Part shown: piece after piece, positions 60,910 through 64,000 of the stretch
How positions within the stretch are numbered: position 1 is the stretch's first letter
How the letters are laid out: the number at the start of each line of letters is the position of its first letter
From: DATFDN01 sp963756545
GTDB lineage: Bacteria; Pseudomonadota; Alphaproteobacteria; Acetobacterales; Acetobacteraceae
Reading direction: 5' to 3'
Assembly (NCBI GenBank): GCA_963756545.1
Contig: CAVWNY010000003.1
Span: forward strand, 1,364,001-1,428,000
Length of the DNA stretch: 64,000 nt
Program-made: the position numbers and the translations under genes
Notes under the pieces: generated by a model
Seen by the model: the letters and a program-made list of their open reading frames with translations, nothing else
Database searches by the model: none
Told to the model about the DNA's origin: nothing

Positions 60910-61383
60910 ATGACCGACTTCCGCTGCATCCCCGTTACCACCGCGATTGCCGAGGCCTTCCGCTCGACCGGCCGCGACGAAGGCGGCAACGAACTGCGTC
61001 GGCGGCAGCCGGGGCCGGACTCGAGCTGTCCCTGCCGGCATTGCCTCGGCTATGGCGCCGAGGGGCAGACGATGTTGCTGGGCTCCTACAATCTGCCGCG
61101 TCCGCGCGGGGTCTACTGGACGCCGAGTCCGATCTTCCTGCACGCCGATCCGTGTCCACGCTACGACCAAATCAACGCCATTCCGGAGATCGTGCGTGGC
61201 GCGCTGGTCTCGGTGCGCGCCTATGACATCGAGGATCAGTGCCTGTACGATCTGGGCCAGGTCAGCGACGGCGTCACGGTGGACGAGCCGCTGCGCCGCG
61301 CGCTGGAAGACCCGCGCACCGCGTTCGTGAACATCCACACCGCGAAGCCGGGGTGTTTGCTGTGCCGTGTCGAGCGCGTGTAA
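60910..61383 (+). CDS. DUF1203 domain-containing protein
   Basis: 157 residues. FRCIPVTTAIAEAFRSTG begins the family; CPCRHCLGYGAEGQTMLLGSYNLP and PSPIFLHADPCPRY are its core, split here as CPCRHCLGYG and FLHADPCPRY. Several Cys and the NIHTAKPGCLLCRVE end could bind metal. The function is unknown. Monocistronic; a palindromic repeat follows. Confidence 0.9.
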   Translation: MTDFRCIPVTTAIAEAFRSTGRDEGGNELRRRQPGPDSSCPCRHCLGYGAEGQTMLLGSYNLPRPRGVYWTPSPIFLHADPCPRYDQINAIPEIVRGALVSVRAYDIEDQCLYDLGQVSDGVTVDEPLRRALEDPRTAFVNIHTAKPGCLLCRVERV

Positions 61384-61408
61384 GGGGCGCCCGCATACTT
61401 CCTTATGG

Positions 61409-61503
61409 TATCGTCATGCCCGGCTTGATCCGGGCATCCTGCGGAAGATCGTACCGCACTGGCAGTCCGCTGGGTGGCCGGATCAAGTCCGGCCATGACG
61501 ATA
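61409..61503. repeat. Four-arm palindromic repeat, copy 5 (divergent core)
   Basis: The outer stem is TATCGTCAT/ATGACGATA (9 bp). Inner hairpins are GCCCGG-CTTGAT-CCGGGC, a central pair using GCGGA/TCCGC, and GGCCGGA-TCAAG-TCCGGCC. The arms differ from copies 2-4 but pairing holds. It lies between a DUF1203 gene and the 3' end of a convergent LLM gene. Confidence 0.72.
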
Positions 61504-61517
61504 CGGAGCAGATCAGC

Positions 61518-62423
61518 CTACACCAAATCCCCGACCACCTCCCGATACCGCCGGATCGCCGCCACATGATCCGCCATCGTCCGGCCCGCGATCCGCTTGT
61601 GGATGCCCCGCCCGTGCGTGCTCGCCACCGTGACATGCGTGACCCCGGCCGCCTTCCAGAAGCGGAATTCCTCGCGCCACTCGCGCTCCCCGCCCTGCGC
61701 GGTCGAGGTCCAGATCTCGATGCCGATGGCGGCCGGATCACGCCCGGCCGCTTCGGCATAACGCCGCAGCGTGTCGAACGCGGCGGTCGCCTCGGCGGCC
61801 GCCGGCAGGGCGAGCATCATCCACCCGTCGCCCCATTTGGCGATCCGCCGCAGCGTGTTGTCGTGGTGGCCGCCGAACCATAGCGGCACGCGCCCGCTCG
61901 CGGGACGCGGGTTGATGCCGGCGTCCTCGATGCGGTGCCAGCGCCCCTCGAAGGCGACGTGCTCGTTGGCCCAGAGCGCGCGCATGACCTCGACCTGCTC
62001 CTCGGAGCGGCGCCCGCGATCATGGAAATTCTCGTTCAGCCCGACGAACTCCACCTCGTTCCAGCCGACGCCGACGCCGAGGCGGAAGCGCCCGCCGCAG
62101 AGCACGTCGAGACAGGCCGCCTGTTTGGCCACCAGCACCGTCTGGCGTTGCGCCAGGATCAGAACACCGGTCGAGAATGCAAGATTGGTGACCGGGGTGA
62201 GATAACCGAACAGCACGAACGGGTCGTGGAACCAGTCGGCGGAAGTGTTGCGGTCGGTCCAGCCCGGCCGGCTCGCGACATTCACGCCAAGGACATGGTC
62301 GGCCGCCGCGAGATAGTCGTAGCCCGCGTCCTCGGCGGTGAGCGCGAACTCCTTCACCGCCTCCGGCGCGCCGCCGATGTCGGTCTGCGGGATCAACGTG
62401 CCGATCTGCATCTTCGTCGCCAT
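61518..62423 (-). CDS. LLM-class oxidoreductase (F420-dependent-like)
   Basis: 301 residues. MQIGTLIPQTDIGG, YDYLAAADHVLGVN and LAFSTGVLILAQRQTVLVAKQAACLDVLCGGR, split here as TGVLILAQRQTVLVAKQ and DVLCGGRFRLGVGVGWNE, are the luciferase-like pattern of the TIGR03619-type group often annotated as F420-dependent. Whether FMN or F420 is used cannot be seen. ATG at 62423 starts the conserved region. Confidence 0.88.
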   Translation of the reverse strand: MATKMQIGTLIPQTDIGGAPEAVKEFALTAEDAGYDYLAAADHVLGVNVASRPGWTDRNTSADWFHDPFVLFGYLTPVTNLAFSTGVLILAQRQTVLVAKQAACLDVLCGGRFRLGVGVGWNEVEFVGLNENFHDRGRRSEEQVEVMRALWANEHVAFEGRWHRIEDAGINPRPASGRVPLWFGGHHDNTLRRIAKWGDGWMMLALPAAAEATAAFDTLRRYAEAAGRDPAAIGIEIWTSTAQGGEREWREEFRFWKAAGVTHVTVASTHGRGIHKRIAGRTMADHVAAIRRYREVVGDLV

Positions 62424-62552
62424 CTTGTCTTCCCCCTGTGTGCCCGAGGCTGCAATTCTAGCTTGGACTAAGCGCAGGCGCACGATGGCGGGCGGGCTGT
62501 ACGAGCGCGACGCCTTGGCCTGGGCCGAACAGCGAGCCGCGCTTTGCGCGGC

Positions 62553-62921
62553 TCACGTCGGCACCGAGGCGTAGGCGGCCAGCAGCACGAACCCGAAGAT
62601 CGCGAGCGTGGCGTGCAGGCCGATCGCGAGCATCGGGTCGCGCCGTCGCCGTCGCACCAGCATCACAACCAATCCCGCCAGGATCGCCAGGCCCAGCAGC
62701 ACCGCCGCCAGCGTTCCGAACCCGCCCGCGCCGTAGGCGACGCCCCGCGCGGGACCCCGCAGCGCGAGCAGCAGCAGCACGACACCCGAGGCGCCGGCCA
62801 GCCCATGCAGCGGCCCCAACAGCCACACAACACCGACGCGCCGCATCCCATGCAGAAAAACGAGCGCAAGGCCCATCGTGACCGTGGCGGCCAGCACGAC
62901 GAGGCTCGGAAGCAGCGTCAC
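62553..62921 (-). CDS. Small integral membrane protein, unknown function
   Basis: 122 residues with four hydrophobic helices (LPSLVVLAATVTMGLAL; VGVVWLLGPLHGLAG; AAVLLGLAILAGLVVML; GLHATLAIFGFVLLAAY). A basic loop, RRRRRDP, sits before the last helix. I do not recognise the family. The GTG at 62921 is the start nearest the first helix; longer frames upstream are not supported. Confidence 0.6.
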   Translation of the reverse strand: MTLLPSLVVLAATVTMGLALVFLHGMRRVGVVWLLGPLHGLAGASGVVLLLLALRGPARGVAYGAGGFGTLAAVLLGLAILAGLVVMLVRRRRRDPMLAIGLHATLAIFGFVLLAAYASVPT

Positions 62922-63040
62922 GCGCCGATCTCCCCAGGGGCATTCGAGGCGGCATTCATACCAGCGCCATGGCGGCAGCTTGCGGCCCGGTCCGGTCGCG
63001 CGCAAGCTCACTGCTTGTTGGGCCTTCAGGGAGCAAAGCA

Positions 63041-63613
63041 ATGCAAACCGTCGCGTTGGAGCGGTCAGCGAAGCCTCTCGCGCGCCTGCCCGAACGTCTG
63101 CACCACGACGCCTATGTCGTGCGCGACCAGGAGAGGAACCGGCAGTTCTTCGAGGATTTGCTGGGCATTCCCCTTGTCGCGACATGGTGCGAGGTGGTGA
63201 ACCATCCCGCGTTCGGGCACGCGGTGCCGATGTGCCACACGTTCTACGCCCTCGCCGACGGCGGCGCGCTGGCGTTCTTCGCGTTCGCCGACCCTGACGT
63301 TTACCCGCTCATCGTGCCCGAGAAGCCGGCCAAGGTGCCCAACTTCGACCACGTGGCCTTCAAGGCGAGTGAGGCGACCTACGACGAGATCATCGGCCGG
63401 GTGAGAGCGGCGGGCATCGAGGTTCGCGAGACCGATCACGGCTATTGCCGGTCGATGTACGTGACTTCGCCCGAGGGCCTGATCGTGGAGTTCACCGTCG
63501 ATCTTCCGAACGCCGCCGAGATCGACGCCGCCCGCCGCGCCGACGCGCACGCGGAGCTGCGGCGGTGGATGGCGGGCGACCACCGGACCAACAACGACCT
63601 GCGGGGGCACTAA
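63041..63613 (+). CDS. VOC/glyoxalase family protein
   Basis: 190 residues. HHDAYVVRDQERNRQFFEDLLG begins a VOC fold, here seen as AYVVRDQERNRQFFEDLLG; the second half has NFDHVAFKASEATYDEIIG and GYCRSMYVTSPEGLIVEF. His and Glu at these strand ends would bind a metal. Substrate unknown; extradiol dioxygenase-like or glyoxalase-like activity is possible. GGGAG lies 9 bases before the ATG at 63041. Confidence 0.88.
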   Translation: MQTVALERSAKPLARLPERLHHDAYVVRDQERNRQFFEDLLGIPLVATWCEVVNHPAFGHAVPMCHTFYALADGGALAFFAFADPDVYPLIVPEKPAKVPNFDHVAFKASEATYDEIIGRVRAAGIEVRETDHGYCRSMYVTSPEGLIVEFTVDLPNAAEIDAARRADAHAELRRWMAGDHRTNNDLRGH

Positions 63614-64000
63614 ATCCAGCCGCGCCGCCAGAACCACACCAACGGCAGGATGGCGCTCAACGCGATCACCGTCAGCCCATAGGGATAGCCCCACGCCCAG
63701 GTCAGCTCCGGCATTCCCTTGAAGTTCATCCCGTAGATGCTGGCGATCAGGGTGGGCGGGATGCCGACGATGGAGGCGACGGTCAGCACCTTGATGACGT
63801 TGTTCTGTTGGATGTTGATGAAGCCCAAGGTCGCGTCCAGCAGGAACTGCACCTTGCCGGTGATCTGCACGTCGTAGTCGTTCAGCGACGCGACATCCTG
63901 GCGCAAGGTCGCGAACCGGCTTCGCAGCTCGGGCGTGGCCCACTCCGCCGCGGTCTCGCTGACGTAGGCGACGATGCGGGCGATGCCGACCAGGCTGTCG
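63610..64000 (-). CDS. CorA family magnesium/cobalt transporter, C-terminal part
   Basis: The frame runs off the window end on the minus strand, so only the C-terminal 129 residues are seen. The long helix leads to the first membrane segment and the selectivity motif GMN in SIYGMNFKGMPE, followed by the second segment ending WFWRRGWI. This is diagnostic of CorA channels. Its 3' end overlaps the convergent VOC gene by 4 bases. Confidence 0.92.
   Translation of the reverse strand, partial: DSLVGIARIVAYVSETAAEWATPELRSRFATLRQDVASLNDYDVQITGKVQFLLDATLGFINIQQNNVIKVLTVASIVGIPPTLIASIYGMNFKGMPELTWAWGYPYGLTVIALSAILPLVWFWRRGWI

Noticed and set aside
62922..63185. Long N-terminal extension of the small membrane protein
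   Set aside because: The extra residues are antisense to the VOC gene and its upstream region; the first helix begins just after GTG 62921.

Overview
The window reads as GC-rich alphaproteobacterial chromosome, most likely from the Rhodospirillales/Acetobacteraceae side. This is inferred from gene content and order: comF-grxC-DUF1178-ubiG-lysC, ptsP-ispG-hisS-prfA-prmC-DUF4167, trpB-trpA-accD-folC, ubiquinone genes (ubiG, coq7, COQ9), the MEP-pathway gene ispG and a PTS-Ntr enzyme I. No rRNA gene, tRNA gene, CRISPR array, prophage or origin was seen. Genes are tightly packed, with many ATGA or TGATG stop/start overlaps.

Layout. 1-9.6 kb: rhodanese array protein, ComF, glutaredoxin, DUF1178, a secreted Asn-rich peptidoglycan-binding protein, divergent ubiG/lysC, a nitronate monooxygenase-like enzyme and ptsP. 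9.7-15.2 kb: ispG, a small AT-richer toxin-antitoxin insert with a colicin-E3-type ribonuclease domain, then hisS-prfA-prmC and a DUF4167 gene. 15.2-25.6 kb: radC, map, rpiA, an orphan Alg14/Alg13-like (PssD/PssE) glycosyltransferase pair with atypical base use, an enoyl-CoA hydratase, an acyl-CoA carboxyltransferase, and the trpB-trpA-accD-folC operon. 25.7-32.9 kb: pckA, a methyltransferase/GT9/MFS run, an orphan Tat-exported solute-binding protein and a ferritin-like protein. 33.0-34.7 kb: an IS630-type element and palindromic repeats. 34.7-45.4 kb: two CaiB-type CoA-transferases, an NMT1-type binding protein, a Phd/VapC pair, DUF1491, a beta-propeller protein, dsbB-coq7, a GST, a NitT/TauT-type ABC ATPase and permease, and a polytopic membrane protein. 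45.5-50.1 kb: a frameshifted glycogen-debranching-type glucosidase and two luciferase-like monooxygenases, the second frameshifted. 50.5-55.4 kb: an arginase-family protein missing one metal-ligand His, then a CapD-like/DegT/methyltransferase surface-sugar cluster. 55.4-64 kb: repeats, a CDF transporter, rpsU, def, COQ9, PhzF, a succinate-semialdehyde-type dehydrogenase with an unusual Arg, DUF1203, an LLM oxidoreductase, a small membrane protein, a VOC protein and a partial corA.

Most noteworthy: (i) the E3-like ribonuclease fragment with its catalytic residues intact, an apparent 2-bp deletion upstream of them, and a partner overlapping its stop codon; (ii) five dispersed palindromic elements that fold as an outer stem plus three hairpins, with compensatory differences between copies, one of them read in frame inside a membrane protein gene; (iii) two GC-richer elements with the same four-arm architecture; (iv) three independent +1-type frame disruptions, which are either decay or sequencing errors.
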